Shown here: piece by piece, positions 6,863 through 15,965 of the stretch
Numbering within the stretch: position 1 is the first letter of the stretch
Layout of the letters: each line of letters starts with the position of its first letter
DNA from: an uncultured Roseobacter sp.
Lineage (GTDB): Bacteria; Pseudomonadota; Alphaproteobacteria; Rhodobacterales; Rhodobacteraceae
Reading direction: 5' to 3'
Length of the DNA: 64,000 nt
Assembly (NCBI RefSeq): GCF_947493125.1
Contig: NZ_CANLQB010000003.1
Coordinates: forward strand, 470,858 to 534,857
Notes under the pieces: model-generated
Told to the model about the DNA's origin: nothing
The model's input: only the letters and a program-made list of their open reading frames with translations
The model's database searches: none
Made by a program: the position numbers and the translations under genes

Positions 6863-8249
6863 GTCCCCAGAGATCGTACTCTCCCGCCTCATCGACCTCG
6901 ACAGTGACGATATCGCCGACGGTCAGGCCCTCGGTGCCCTCGTCGATGAACAGGTTGCCGTCAATCTCCGGCGCATCGGCCTTGGTGCGGCAGGTGGCGA
7001 TGCCGTCTTCATCGATGTCGTCGATGATCACCTCTTGCCGGGACCCGACCTTTTGGGCCAGCTTATCCTCAGAAATGGCCTGCGCCTTTGCCATAAATCG
7101 ATCCCAGCGATCTTGTTTCACATCCTCGGGCACATGGCCGGGCAGGGCGTTGGAGCGCGCGCCGGCGACGTTCTCGTATTGAAAGCATCCCACCCGGTCG
7201 AGCCGGGCTTCATCCATCCAGTCGAGCAGAGTCTGGAACTCGTCGTCCGTCTCGCCCGGATAGCCGACGATAAACGTCGAGCGCAGGGTCAGATCCGGGC
7301 AGATTTCCCGCCAGGCGGCGATCTCGTCCAGGGTCCTGGCGGCTGCGGCGGGCCGCGCCATGCGCCGCAGCACCGCCGGGTGCGCGTGCTGGAAGGGAAT
7401 GTCGAGGTAGGGCAGCACAAGGCCTTCCGCCATGAGCGGGATCAGCTGGCGCACATGCGGATAGGGGTAGACGTAATGCAGGCGCACCCAAGCCCCCAGC
7501 TTGCCGAGATCGCGCGCCAGATCGGTGATATGCGCGCGGTGGTTGCGGTCTTCGGCGTGTTTGATATCGACCCCATAGGCGGAGGTGTCCTGGCTGATCA
7601 CCAGCAGTTCCTTCACACCGCTGTCCACCAGTTTTTCCGCCTCGCGCAGCACCGCATGGGCAGGCCGGGACTGCAAACGCCCGCGCATATCGGGGATAAT
7701 GCAGAACTTGCACTTGTGGTTACAACCCTCTGAAATCTTGAGATAACTGAAGTGTCGCGGTGTGAGGCTGACGCCGGAGGCGGGCAGCAGATCGACGAAG
7801 GGGTCCGGATCGGGCGGGACGGCGGCATGCACCGCTTCGAGCACCTGTTCATACTGATGCGGGCCCGTCACGGCGAGCACGGAGGGGTGCGCGCCGGTGA
7901 TATACGCGGGCTCGGCCCCGAGACAGCCCGTCACGATCACGCGCCCGTTCTCCTGCAGCGCCTCACCGATGGCTGCGAGGCTTTCCGCCTTGGCGCTGTC
8001 GAGAAAGCCGCAGGTGTTCACGATCACCGCCTGCGCGCCCGCGTAATCGGGCGAGATGCCATAGCCTTCGGCGCGCAGCCGGGTCAGGATACGCTCGCTA
8101 TCGACCAGCGCCTTGGGGCATCCGAGGGACACCATGCCGATGGTCGGCTGGCCGGGGCGCGCGGTGTCCCGCCCTGTCGCGTTCGGCGTGCGGTCCAGCC
8201 GCACCCCCGGTGCGAGATCGGGGCGCAGATTGGGTGGGTTTGTGCTCAT
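6849..8249 (-). CDS. rimO: Ribosomal protein S12 methylthiotransferase RimO
   Basis: 466 residues. It has the N-terminal UPF0004 domain with [17 protein letters not shown] (the first cluster-ligating Cys), the radical-SAM motif [13 protein letters not shown] (CxxxCxxC), and a C-terminal TRAM domain ending [13 protein letters not shown]. RimO adds a methylthio group to an aspartate of ribosomal protein S12 using two 4Fe-4S clusters and SAM. I use the ATG at 8249 ([11 protein letters not shown]); the in-frame extension to 8972 is antisense to the AsmA gene and not credible. It is divergent from the AsmA gene. Confidence 0.96.
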   Translation of the reverse strand: MSTNPPNLRPDLAPGVRLDRTPNATGRDTARPGQPTIGMVSLGCPKALVDSERILTRLRAEGYGISPDYAGAQAVIVNTCGFLDSAKAESLAAIGEALQENGRVIVTGCLGAEPAYITGAHPSVLAVTGPHQYEQVLEAVHAAVPPDPDPFVDLLPASGVSLTPRHFSYLKISEGCNHKCKFCIIPDMRGRLQSRPAHAVLREAEKLVDSGVKELLVISQDTSAYGVDIKHAEDRNHRAHITDLARDLGKLGAWVRLHYVYPYPHVRQLIPLMAEGLVLPYLDIPFQHAHPAVLRRMARPAAAARTLDEIAAWREICPDLTLRSTFIVGYPGETDDEFQTLLDWMDEARLDRVGCFQYENVAGARSNALPGHVPEDVKQDRWDRFMAKAQAISEDKLAQKVGSRQEVIIDDIDEDGIATCRTKADAPEIDGNLFIDEGTEGLTVGDIVTVEVDEAGEYDLWGRLRA

Positions 8250-8315
8250 GATCTGCGCTATAGTGGAAGTGAGGGGCCCGGAAAAGGGGCCGTGAGCAAA
8301 GGGCGAGGTGCGCTG

Positions 8316-10226
8316 ATGAAATGGGTTGTGCGACTGCTGGGTGTCGTGGTGGTGCTGATCGGGGTGGCGGTGGTCTCGGTGCTGTTCCTGCCCGCGGAGC
8401 GTGTGGCGAAGATCGCCGCGGATCAGCTGCGCGGGCTCACGGGGCGCGATGTGGCGATCACCGGGGATGTGTCGCTGACGCTCTGGCCGGTCTTGGGCGC
8501 ACGCGTCGGCGGGCTGGAGGTCGGCAATGCGGAGTGGGCCAGCGACGGCCCGATGCTGCAGGCGACCAATACGGCGATTGGTGTCGATGCCATGGCGCTT
8601 CTGAGCGGTGACATCCGGATCACCAACATCGAAGCCGAGAGCCCCACCATTCGTCTTGAGCAAAAGGCTGACGGGCGGGCAAGCTGGCAGTTCACCGATG
8701 CCAGTGGCACGGCACAGATCGAGACCGAAACGGCGCCTGATCGCCCCGCGCGGTCGGTCAGCATTGAGCGGCTGCAGGTCACCGATGCAACGCTGATCTA
8801 TGACGCTGAGGGCAGCGATCTGGTGTCTTACGAGGGTGTCGACCTGTCGCTCGACTGGCCGGAGCGGCTGGGGCCTGCCGAGATCGCGGCGACCCTGCGC
8901 CCGACGGCGAACCCGGTGGAGGTGGCGGCGACCATCGACGGGTTTGCGGGCTTCATCACTGGCGAGACCCACACGCTGCGCGCGTCAATTGACACAGAAG
9001 CCGGGGCCATTGGCTTTGACGGGCGGGCGAGCACCGCCGGGGCTGTGGCTGGGGCGCTGACGGTGAAGACGGCGAACACGGGAGCGTTTCTGCAAGCGCT
9101 GGGGCTGCCTGGTGCAGATTTGCCGCCTGACCTCGGGCGCAGCATTGATCTGTCGACCACGCTGACGCTGACGCCCGACCGGCAGTTGGCGCTGCGGGAT
9201 CTGGTGGTAGGTCTCGGTGCCAACCGGGTCACCGGGGCGGCGGATATAGGGCTCAATGGGGTGCCGCAGGTGAATGCGCAGCTCGATGTGGGTGATCTGG
9301 ATCTGTCAGGCGGTGACGCATCGGCGTCGGGTGGCTCCGGCGGAGGGGGAGGCGGGTCCGCAGGCGGCGGTTGGCCCACCGACCCGATTGATGCCAGCGG
9401 GCTGGCGGCCTTCAACGGTGAGATCGCGCTGACGGCGCGGAGTATTGATCTGGGGCAGTTCGATCTGGGAGCCACGCGGGCGCTCTTGCGCAATGAGACG
9501 TCGCGCATGGTCTTCGAGCTGCGCGAGGTGGCGGCCTATAGCGGCGGGGTCACGGGGGAATTCGTGATCAACAACCGCTCCGGCCTGTCGGTGGGCGGGC
9601 AGCTGGCGGCGACGGCCATCCAGATGCAGCCCTTGCTGGCTGATGCGGCGGGGCTCGACCGGCTGACCGGGCAGGGGGAGGCGCGCCTGTCGTTTCTGGG
9701 CTCGGGCAATTCGGTCGATGCGATCATGAAATCGCTCTCGGGCGACGGATCCCTGCAGATCGGGCGCGGGACAATCCTGGGCATTGATCTGGACCGGTTG
9801 ATGCGTTCGGGGGATACCTCGCCGGGCACCACGGTGTTCGACAGCCTCGGCGGGACCTGGACGATTGCGGGTGGTGTGCTGAGCAACCGCGATCTGCTGC
9901 TGCAGCTGGCGAATTACCGGGCAAGCGGCGAAGGCGTGGTGGGCCTGGGGGCGCAAACGGTGGATTATACCGTCACGCCGGTGGCGCTGCGCGCGAACAG
10001 CGGGCAGGGCGTGTCGATCCCCGTGCGGTTTGTGGGGCCTTGGTCGGACATCTCGATCCGGCCCGACGTGGAGGCGGCGCTGAAGGCCGAGGCGGATGCC
10101 AAGGTGGATGAGCTGGAGCAGAAGGCCAAGGAGAAGATCGGCGAGCGTTTGGGCATCTCCGGGGAGGAGGGCCAGTCGGTCGAAGATGCGGTGAAGGACC
10201 GGCTGTTGCGCAAGCTTTTCGACTGA
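8316..10226 (+). CDS. AsmA-family envelope protein
   Basis: 636 residues. The N-terminus [25 protein letters not shown] is a membrane anchor, followed by the AsmA N-terminal domain ([28 protein letters not shown]) and a long beta-rich periplasmic region. A Gly/Ser-rich linker lies near residues 333-348, and the C-terminal AsmA_2 region precedes a charged helical tail ([13 protein letters not shown]). AsmA-like proteins belong to the bridge-like group thought to move lipids between inner and outer membranes. The start at 8316 gives the signal anchor; earlier in-frame codons are antisense to rimO. Ends at a strong hairpin. Confidence 0.9.
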   Translation: MKWVVRLLGVVVVLIGVAVVSVLFLPAERVAKIAADQLRGLTGRDVAITGDVSLTLWPVLGARVGGLEVGNAEWASDGPMLQATNTAIGVDAMALLSGDIRITNIEAESPTIRLEQKADGRASWQFTDASGTAQIETETAPDRPARSVSIERLQVTDATLIYDAEGSDLVSYEGVDLSLDWPERLGPAEIAATLRPTANPVEVAATIDGFAGFITGETHTLRASIDTEAGAIGFDGRASTAGAVAGALTVKTANTGAFLQALGLPGADLPPDLGRSIDLSTTLTLTPDRQLALRDLVVGLGANRVTGAADIGLNGVPQVNAQLDVGDLDLSGGDASASGGSGGGGGGSAGGGWPTDPIDASGLAAFNGEIALTARSIDLGQFDLGATRALLRNETSRMVFELREVAAYSGGVTGEFVINNRSGLSVGGQLAATAIQMQPLLADAAGLDRLTGQGEARLSFLGSGNSVDAIMKSLSGDGSLQIGRGTILGIDLDRLMRSGDTSPGTTVFDSLGGTWTIAGGVLSNRDLLLQLANYRASGEGVVGLGAQTVDYTVTPVALRANSGQGVSIPVRFVGPWSDISIRPDVEAALKAEADAKVDELEQKAKEKIGERLGISGEEGQSVEDAVKDRLLRKLFD

Positions 10227-10243
10227 GCGCTGCTGTGACCCGG

Positions 10244-10318
10244 GGTGGCCTGAAAGCCCACCCCACCTGCCAGCCCAGAGGCCCGCCACCGGCAGGTGAG
10301 GTGGGCTTTCAGGCCACC
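10244..10318. terminator. Long bidirectional hairpin between convergent genes
   Basis: Arms 10244-10262 and 10300-10318 pair over 19 bases; after a C/A mismatch an inner stem of 8 bp (10264-10271 with 10291-10298) continues, around a 19-base loop. It fills the gap between the AsmA gene (plus) and kdsA (minus). The core GGGCTTTCAGGCC recurs at 45628-45640, also between convergent genes. Confidence 0.65.
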
Positions 10319-10330
10319 TCTCGTGACCGG

Positions 10331-11164
10331 TCAGAAGGTGAGCGGGCGCTCTTTCGCGAGCCGGTCGAAGGCCATCAGCGTATCGATGAGCTGGGGCATC
10401 TGCTCGAGGTAGATCATGTTGGGGCCGTCGCTGGGCGCATTGTCGGGGTCCTGATGGGTCTCGATGAAGACGGCGGCGACGCCCACAGCAACCGCGGCGC
10501 GGGCCATCACCGGGGCGAATTCGCGTTGGCCGCCGGAGGAGCCGCCGCGCCCACCGGGCTGTTGCACCGAATGGGTGGCGTCCATCACCACCGGGTAGCC
10601 GGTCTGCGCCATCTGCGGCAGCGCGCGCATGTCGGCCACGAGGGTGTTGTAGCCGAAGGTGGTGCCACGCTCGGTCAGCAGAATGCGGTGGTTGCCGGTG
10701 GACTCGATCTTGTCGACGATGTTCTCCATCTCCCACGGCGCCAGGAACTGGCCTTTCTTTACATTGATCGCGGCGCCGGTATTGCCGGCGGCGAGCAGCA
10801 TGTCGGTCTGGCGGCACAGGAAGGCGGGGATCTGGATGATGTCCACGGCCTCGGCGGCCAGCGCGCATTGCGCCTCGGAATGCACATCGGTGATGACCGG
10901 CACGCCGTTGGCGTGGCCCACCGATTGCAGCACCTTCAACCCGTCGTCGATGCCGAGCCCGCGCGCGCCGTCGAGCGAGGTGCGGTTGGCCTTGTCGTAG
11001 GAGGCCTTGAAGACATATTGCGCACCAGCGGCGTCGCAGGCCTCTTTCATCCTGCCCGCGATCATCTGCGCGTGGTCTTCGCCTTCCAGCTGGCAGGGGC
11101 CGGCGATCACGGTCAGCGGGCGGTCATTGCCGATCGTCAGATCGGCGACGGACACATGGGTCAT
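10331..11164 (-). CDS. kdsA: 3-deoxy-8-phosphooctulonate (KDO-8-P) synthase
   Basis: 277 residues, the usual KdsA length. Landmarks are VIAGPCQLEG, FKASYDKANRTS (substrate loop), TDVHS, IQIPAFLCRQTDML, the NVKKGQFLAPWEM block, and the FIETHQDPDNAPSDGPNM region near the C-terminus. The enzyme condenses PEP with arabinose-5-phosphate to make KDO-8-phosphate, the precursor of KDO for lipopolysaccharide or KDO-linked capsule. It is separated from the upstream KpsE-like stop by one base, so here it may be tied to capsule production. Confidence 0.96.
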   Translation of the reverse strand: MTHVSVADLTIGNDRPLTVIAGPCQLEGEDHAQMIAGRMKEACDAAGAQYVFKASYDKANRTSLDGARGLGIDDGLKVLQSVGHANGVPVITDVHSEAQCALAAEAVDIIQIPAFLCRQTDMLLAAGNTGAAINVKKGQFLAPWEMENIVDKIESTGNHRILLTERGTTFGYNTLVADMRALPQMAQTGYPVVMDATHSVQQPGGRGGSSGGQREFAPVMARAAVAVGVAAVFIETHQDPDNAPSDGPNMIYLEQMPQLIDTLMAFDRLAKERPLTF

Positions 11165-11165
11165 A

Positions 11166-12818
11166 TCAGGAGGTCACCTGTTCTCGGAGGATGGACGCAG
11201 TCAGTGAGACCATCAGATATATACCGGCAAAGACGAGAAAGGCCACCAGGGTGTTTTCGAATTTGCGCGGATAGCTCGGTTCCTCCGAAGGGACGGGTTT
11301 CACGCTCACGGTGAGATACCGGACCTGGCGGTTCGCCTCCATCCGGGTCTGCTCCATCTGTTGCAGCGCCGATTGCAGCAGCATGTCGCGCGTGGCGAGG
11401 TCGGCCTGCGCCATCTGGATGCGGACGTTGAGCTGCGCCAGTGAGTTCTCGCCCTGGCTGGCATCGGTCATGCGCGCATTCAACTCGTCCAGCTGGTCGT
11501 TGAGCCGCCGCACATCGCCGCGCGCGCCATCGACCCGGCTCTGGTTCGGGCGGGCATTGTCGAGAAGTGCCGCCAGTTCCAGCTCCTTCTCCAGCAGCAA
11601 CAGTTCCACCTGATTGATCTGGGCGCGCAGGCCCGCGATCACCGCCTCGGGATCGAGCGTGTCGCCCTGCAGCTGCAGCGTCACGAGCGCCTCCTGCGCC
11701 TGGCGCCGTTCGGCGGCAGCGTTTTCAAAGCTCTCCTGCGCATCGGACATCTGGTCGTCGCGCTTTTCCGCGCTGAGCGAGTTGACCCGCTCTTCGGCAT
11801 AGCCGATGAGCGCGCGGCTGATATTGGCGCTGACGCCCGGGTCGGCGGCGATGACCTCCATGCGCAACACACCTTCGGTCGGGTCATAGCCGACCTTCAC
11901 GTTCTTCTGGTAGGTGCGGTAGGCCTGTTCGTTCGAGGGATCGGCGGTGAGCCGCTGGATCGGGTCGATGCTGTCCTGCGTGAAGTGGGATTTGAAGCCC
12001 ACCTCGTCATCGAGGCGCAGCATCGCATCTTTGGACTGCAGGTAGGACTGCACCGCGATGCTGTCCTGTGAGGTGGCGAACTGGGTGCCCGAGAGCAGCC
12101 CGCCGAGGCCGCTGCCCGAGCCTGCGCTGTCGGCCTGCAGGATCAGGAATTCCGACTTTGTCGCATACATCGGCGTGGCCACCGCGTAGAAGTACCAGCC
12201 CGCCAGAATTGTCGGCAGGAAGACGAAAAAGCTCAGCCGGGTGAGCAGCATCGCCAGTTTGCGCCGCCTGCGGCGGGTGATGTCCTGCTGGATCTCGGAG
12301 ATCTGACGGTCGCGCAGCTCCGCAGGGCTGAGGTGCTCGGTGGCGGGCAGCGTTTCGCGGTCGAGCGGCGTGGTCTGGGGCAGCTGGATGCGCCCGGCCT
12401 GCGCGCCGATCTCGCCGCCGGCCGACCCGCCGCTTGCGGGGTCGCCCGGGTTTTTCGGCACCACCAGTTCCAGCATGTTGGACCGCTGGAAGGGGTCGAT
12501 CCCGCGCTGACGCAGGAGGCGCACGGCATCGAAATCCGAGGTGGGCTCGAGCCCGTTCTTATGCGCCACGCGGCGGGCCATGCGCAGCTGCCGGCCGGTC
12601 AGGCCCTCCTTCCGGATGGTGTCGAGCTCGGTGCGGGCGGCGTCTGGCCCCCGGGTGTCGCCGGTGTCGCGGGGCGGCTCTTGGCGGGACGGCGCGGCCT
12701 TGGCGGGCGCCTCCGTCCGGGGCGCCTCCGCCCGGTCGGCGGGCTTTTTGTCCGTCGCACCCGAGGCCTGGCCCGCGCGTTTGATGCGGAACCTCCTAGC
12801 TGTCGGTTTCGTAGTCAT
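11166..12818 (-). CDS. kpsE: Capsule polysaccharide export inner-membrane protein (KpsE/Wzz-like)
   Basis: 550 residues. A basic, Ala/Pro-rich cytoplasmic N-terminal region (1-195) is longer than in E. coli KpsE. A first TM helix (LLTRLSFFVFLPTILAGWYFYAV, about 197-219) leads into the YATKSEFLILQ segment typical of the PCP family, then a long periplasmic coiled coil (about 330-500), then a second TM helix near 520-540. KpsE-type proteins link the KpsMT ABC transporter to the outer-membrane channel. Its start overlaps the KpsT gene by 23 bases. Symbol assigned by family and context. Confidence 0.85.
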   Translation of the reverse strand: MTTKPTARRFRIKRAGQASGATDKKPADRAEAPRTEAPAKAAPSRQEPPRDTGDTRGPDAARTELDTIRKEGLTGRQLRMARRVAHKNGLEPTSDFDAVRLLRQRGIDPFQRSNMLELVVPKNPGDPASGGSAGGEIGAQAGRIQLPQTTPLDRETLPATEHLSPAELRDRQISEIQQDITRRRRRKLAMLLTRLSFFVFLPTILAGWYFYAVATPMYATKSEFLILQADSAGSGSGLGGLLSGTQFATSQDSIAVQSYLQSKDAMLRLDDEVGFKSHFTQDSIDPIQRLTADPSNEQAYRTYQKNVKVGYDPTEGVLRMEVIAADPGVSANISRALIGYAEERVNSLSAEKRDDQMSDAQESFENAAAERRQAQEALVTLQLQGDTLDPEAVIAGLRAQINQVELLLLEKELELAALLDNARPNQSRVDGARGDVRRLNDQLDELNARMTDASQGENSLAQLNVRIQMAQADLATRDMLLQSALQQMEQTRMEANRQVRYLTVSVKPVPSEEPSYPRKFENTLVAFLVFAGIYLMVSLTASILREQVTS

Positions 12819-13455
12819 AAAGCCGCTTCGCTTCTTCCAATGTGTCGAACATATGCACCTTGCCGTTCAGCATGACGGCGGCGGAGCGGGCGAACTTCTC
12901 CAGCGTCCGGGCCTGGTGCGATACGATAATGATGGTGGTGGTGCGCAGGCGTTCCTGCAGGATTTCACCGGCCTTGCGGTTAAACTCCACATCCGTGGTT
13001 CCGGGCATGCCCTCGTCGATGAGGTACATGTCGAAGTCGAGTGCCAGCATCAGCGCGAAGGAGAACCGCGAGCGCATGCCGGCGGAATAGGTGCCGATGG
13101 GCTGGTCGAAGTATTCACCCAGACCGCAGAGCCAGCGGCAGAAGCTTTCCACATAGTCGGGATCGAGCCCGTAGAGCCGCGCGATGTAGCGCGCGTTCTC
13201 CATCGCCGAGACCTTGTTGACCACGCCGCCCATGAACCCCAGCGGAAAGGAGATGTTGCAGCCGCGGCGGATCTCGCCCTCATCCGGTTTCTCGAGCCCG
13301 GCGATCATGTTGATTAGCGTCGTCTTGCCGGTGCCGTTTGGCGCCAGCACGCCGAGTGAATTGCCCAGCTCGACCTTGAACGAGACACGGTCGAGGATCA
13401 CCTTGTGCTGGGATCCCGTCCAAAAAGACTTCGACACGTTCTCGAAAGACAGCAT
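12796..13455 (-). CDS. kpsT: Capsule polysaccharide ABC transporter ATP-binding protein (KpsT-like)
   Basis: 219 residues, one ABC domain of the KpsT/Wzt short type. Walker A is APNGTGKTT (residues 38-46), with Ala in place of the usual first Gly. The signature region is GTYSAGMRSRFSFALML and Walker B MYLIDEGMPG, both as in KpsT. It powers export of polysaccharide across the inner membrane. The permease partner KpsM is not in this window: upstream (13456-13695) is non-coding and the next gene is an unrelated metal permease. Confidence 0.9.
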   Translation of the reverse strand: MLSFENVSKSFWTGSQHKVILDRVSFKVELGNSLGVLAPNGTGKTTLINMIAGLEKPDEGEIRRGCNISFPLGFMGGVVNKVSAMENARYIARLYGLDPDYVESFCRWLCGLGEYFDQPIGTYSAGMRSRFSFALMLALDFDMYLIDEGMPGTTDVEFNRKAGEILQERLRTTTIIIVSHQARTLEKFARSAAVMLNGKVHMFDTLEEAKRLYDYETDS

Positions 13456-13695
13456 CTGCGCTCCGGTTGCTTCGACCCCGACAGGGTTTTCCAGGCCTGG
13501 GTTCTGGGTGTCTCAGCGGAATATTTTACCGCCCTCGGCATAATTATGTCTTAATTGGAAACAAAAGCACAACATGCACGGGGCGGCTGGGGCGCGGACA
13601 AGGGCAGAAACTTGCCGTTCTGCCACAGATGTCATGGCGCCAGGAGGCTGGAAGAGGGGTGTTTCAACCCCGGCGGGAGCTTGTTGCGGTGGCGC
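13456..13695. other. Intergenic region, probable promoter of the capsule block
   Basis: 240 bases without a gene. The AT-rich stretch around 13540-13570 (GGCATAATTATGTCTTAATT) is a likely promoter area for leftward kpsT-kpsE-kdsA transcription. A small hairpin (GGGGT/ACCCC, about 13657-13671) lies after the permease stop. Confidence 0.4.
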
Positions 13696-14724
13696 CTATG
13701 CCATGCTCTGCCAGGCGAGCCCGGCCAGCACCGCACCGATCAGCGCGTAGGTCAGATAGGCGGCGAAGACGCGCGGTTTGACCAGCGCCCAGACCGCGAT
13801 GGCGGCGGGAATGCTGCTGACCCCCCCGGCGATGACGAAGGACATGGCGGCCCCCGGTGCCATACCTTGCGCCAGCAGCGCATCGACGAGTGGGACCGCG
13901 GCATAGCCGTTGAGATAAGCCGGGGCACCGACGAGCGCGCCGAGGAAGATGGGCCAGACACCGGTGCCGCCGAGCAGCCCTGCAATCAGCTCCGCCGGGA
14001 CATAAGCGAGCATCATGGCTTCGATCACATAGGCGAGCGTGAGCCATTTCAGCAGGAAGACGGCGTTTTCGACCCCGGTGTCGCGGAAGGTGCGGCGGCG
14101 GGCGTCGTCCTGCCAGAAGCGCCAGACGGGCGCGCCGCTGAAGGGCTTTTGCGCGCCACAGCAGCCGCCCACGGCGGGGCGCGCGCGCAGCGGGTCGGTG
14201 AAGACGGGGGTCTTGGCGAAGAGCAGAGTGCCGAAGCCGCCCAGCAGGCCGAGCGCGACCGCGAAGGCGGCCTTGGCCACCGCGAATTCCCACCCCAGCG
14301 TGCCGGAGGTGATAGCGAACATCGCCGGGTCCATCAGCGGGGAGGCCAGCCAGAAGGCCATGACCGCGCTCAGCGGTGCGCCGACGGCCAGCAGTGCGGC
14401 GATGAAGGGGATGACTTCACAGCTGCAGAAGGGGGAGAGGCCGCCGAGCAGCGCGGCCATCACGATCATCCGGGCGGGATTGCCGGAAAAGGCGCGGGCG
14501 AGCAGGGTCTCGGCCCCGCTGGCCTTGAGATAGGCCACGGCGCCGACCGCGAAGAGGATGAAGGGCGCCGTATGCAGCAAGGCGTTGGCGGCGAAGACCA
14601 CGGTGGGCCAGAGCTGGGGCAGGTCGAAGACTGCGATCAGCACCAGCAGCAGGATGGCGGCACCCCAGGCGCCCGGCTTGGGCAGCCTGCGGGGGGACGG
14701 CGCGCTTTGGGTGGTCTCAGCCAT
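13696..14724 (-). CDS. Heavy-metal-type permease (DUF318/ArsP/SO_0444-like)
   Basis: 342 residues from the ATG at 14724, with two bundles of hydrophobic helices separated by a cytoplasmic loop. The first bundle has the family motif LGGLSPFCSCEVIPFIAALL and SPLMDP; the second has GAPAYLNGYAAVPL and SFVIAGGVSSIPAA. A GGCCGA motif in the loop (near residue 185) is a likely metal- or arsenical-binding site. Related permeases export trivalent organoarsenicals or Cu/Zn. It overlaps the ArsR gene by eight bases and is surely co-regulated with it. The ion cannot be decided from sequence. Confidence 0.85.
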   Translation of the reverse strand: MAETTQSAPSPRRLPKPGAWGAAILLLVLIAVFDLPQLWPTVVFAANALLHTAPFILFAVGAVAYLKASGAETLLARAFSGNPARMIVMAALLGGLSPFCSCEVIPFIAALLAVGAPLSAVMAFWLASPLMDPAMFAITSGTLGWEFAVAKAAFAVALGLLGGFGTLLFAKTPVFTDPLRARPAVGGCCGAQKPFSGAPVWRFWQDDARRRTFRDTGVENAVFLLKWLTLAYVIEAMMLAYVPAELIAGLLGGTGVWPIFLGALVGAPAYLNGYAAVPLVDALLAQGMAPGAAMSFVIAGGVSSIPAAIAVWALVKPRVFAAYLTYALIGAVLAGLAWQSMA

Positions 14725-15058
14725 GGTCGTGGTCTCCGTTTGGCGCGACGCTGTCGGCGCAGCATTCATTGAGCAGGAAGTCCGAGAGCGCCTGCACGTC
14801 TTTATAGGCGACCGCAGCGCAGATGACGCTGCGCCCCTGTTTGGCCTGGGTGACGAGCCCGGCGGAGGCGAGGATCTTCATATGGTGGGTGAGTGTCGAG
14901 CCAGTGACCCCGGAGCGCGCGCCCAGCTCGCCGATGCTCAGCCCCTCCGGCCCGGCGCGCACCAGGGTGCGCAGCACGCCGAGCCGCTGTTCGGAGCCGA
15001 GGGCCGCAAACTGAGCGGCGGCGACGGTGAGATCGGGTGGGGTCGATGACATTTCCAT
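14717..15058 (-). CDS. ArsR-family metal-responsive repressor
   Basis: 113 residues with a winged helix-turn-helix: FAALGSEQRLGVLRTLVRAG followed by the recognition helix GVTGSTLTHHMKILASAGLV. The C-terminus has NECCADS and GDHDHG, giving Cys and His ligands that could form a metal sensor site. ArsR repressors leave DNA when metal or metalloid binds. It overlaps the permease gene downstream, and a perfect 26-bp palindrome lies 38 bases upstream of its start, the obvious operator. Confidence 0.92.
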   Translation of the reverse strand: MEMSSTPPDLTVAAAQFAALGSEQRLGVLRTLVRAGPEGLSIGELGARSGVTGSTLTHHMKILASAGLVTQAKQGRSVICAAVAYKDVQALSDFLLNECCADSVAPNGDHDHG

Positions 15059-15096
15059 GATTCTAGAAATATGAAATGCTCAGGGCGCGTGCAAGC

Positions 15097-15122
15097 TTTA
15101 TTTCGATAATTATCGAAATAAA
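15097..15122. promoter_or_regulatory. Perfect 26-bp palindrome, probable ArsR operator
   Basis: The half-site TTTATTTCGATAA at 15097-15109 is followed directly by its exact complement at 15110-15122. The element is strikingly AT-rich in a GC-rich genome and lies 38 bases upstream of the ArsR start, a normal operator position. Confidence 0.8.
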
Positions 15123-15272
15123 GGTGATCGACCGCCGTGCCGTTTGGGGGGGGGCAGGCCCTGGACCGCGTGAGGGTGGGGAGCCTCTGGTGGGGGCGGA
15201 CAGAGCCGTTCACGCGCCGCGCGTCAGGTTTGCGGGCGGGCCTGTCTGGGCCGCCCGGTCGGGCGCGCGGGG

Positions 15273-15938
15273 TCAGGAGGTGCCCTGCGTCACCTTCTCC
15301 AGATATTCCTCTTCGGTGATGGTGCCGCCTTCCTGCGCGGCGCGGCCCTGATCGTCGGGGTGCAGGAAGGGCTGGATCGGCTCAATACGTTTCCAGGCGG
15401 GATAGGGCTGGTTGCCCGCGCTGTCCGGCACGTAGGGCGAGGTCTCGACGCGGGTGTGTTTGTGGATGTAGCGCGCGCAGTTCTGGAACACCACGTCCAC
15501 GGCCACATCCACCACCATATTGGCGCCGGGAAACTGTGCGACCCTCTCGGGATCGCGGGTGAGCGTGGCGGTGCCCTGGACGCGGATGCGCCAGGGTGTG
15601 ACCATGTCGATGAAGAGCATCCCGACCTTGGCCGCCTCGTCAATGTTGCCCATGGAGAGCCACATGCCGTTGCCGTCGTAATTCGGAAAGATCAGCCGGT
15701 TCGGCGAGAGCACTTTCACAAAGCCCACGTCGCCGCCCTTGTAGGAGACGGTGGGCTCGCCCTTGCCGTTCACCGTGGAGAGAAAGAAATAGTCGCGGTT
15801 GCGGATGTAGTCGGTGTGGATCTCCTCCAGCGCGTCGCGGACGATGGCGTGCACGACCACCTCGGACAGGCCTTCGTGTTTGCCTTCCTTTTGCAGGGCG
15901 CGCTGGGCGGGGGTGTAGAACTCATCAGGGGTCGGCAT
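15273..15938 (-). CDS. Pyridoxamine 5'-phosphate oxidase-like FMN-binding protein
   Basis: 221 residues with a split-barrel flavin-binding fold: RDYFFLSTVNGKGEPTVSYKGG (about 48-69), LIFPNYDGNGMWLSMGNI and GMLFIDMVTPWRIRVQGTA. Members of this group are FMN or F420 binding oxidoreductases whose substrates are mostly unknown; it lacks the specific PdxH C-terminal motif, so true PNP oxidase activity is not claimed. It follows the nitrilase gene (stop of nitrilase at 15966, 27 bases upstream) on the same strand and may be co-transcribed. Confidence 0.83.
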   Translation of the reverse strand: MPTPDEFYTPAQRALQKEGKHEGLSEVVVHAIVRDALEEIHTDYIRNRDYFFLSTVNGKGEPTVSYKGGDVGFVKVLSPNRLIFPNYDGNGMWLSMGNIDEAAKVGMLFIDMVTPWRIRVQGTATLTRDPERVAQFPGANMVVDVAVDVVFQNCARYIHKHTRVETSPYVPDSAGNQPYPAWKRIEPIQPFLHPDDQGRAAQEGGTITEEEYLEKVTQGTS

Positions 15939-15965
15939 CTCTGGGCTCCGGGGTTGGGGGCGCGT

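Noticed and set aside
13555..14772. 405-residue plus-strand open frame
   Set aside because: Antisense to the metal permease; no hydrophobic core or motifs.
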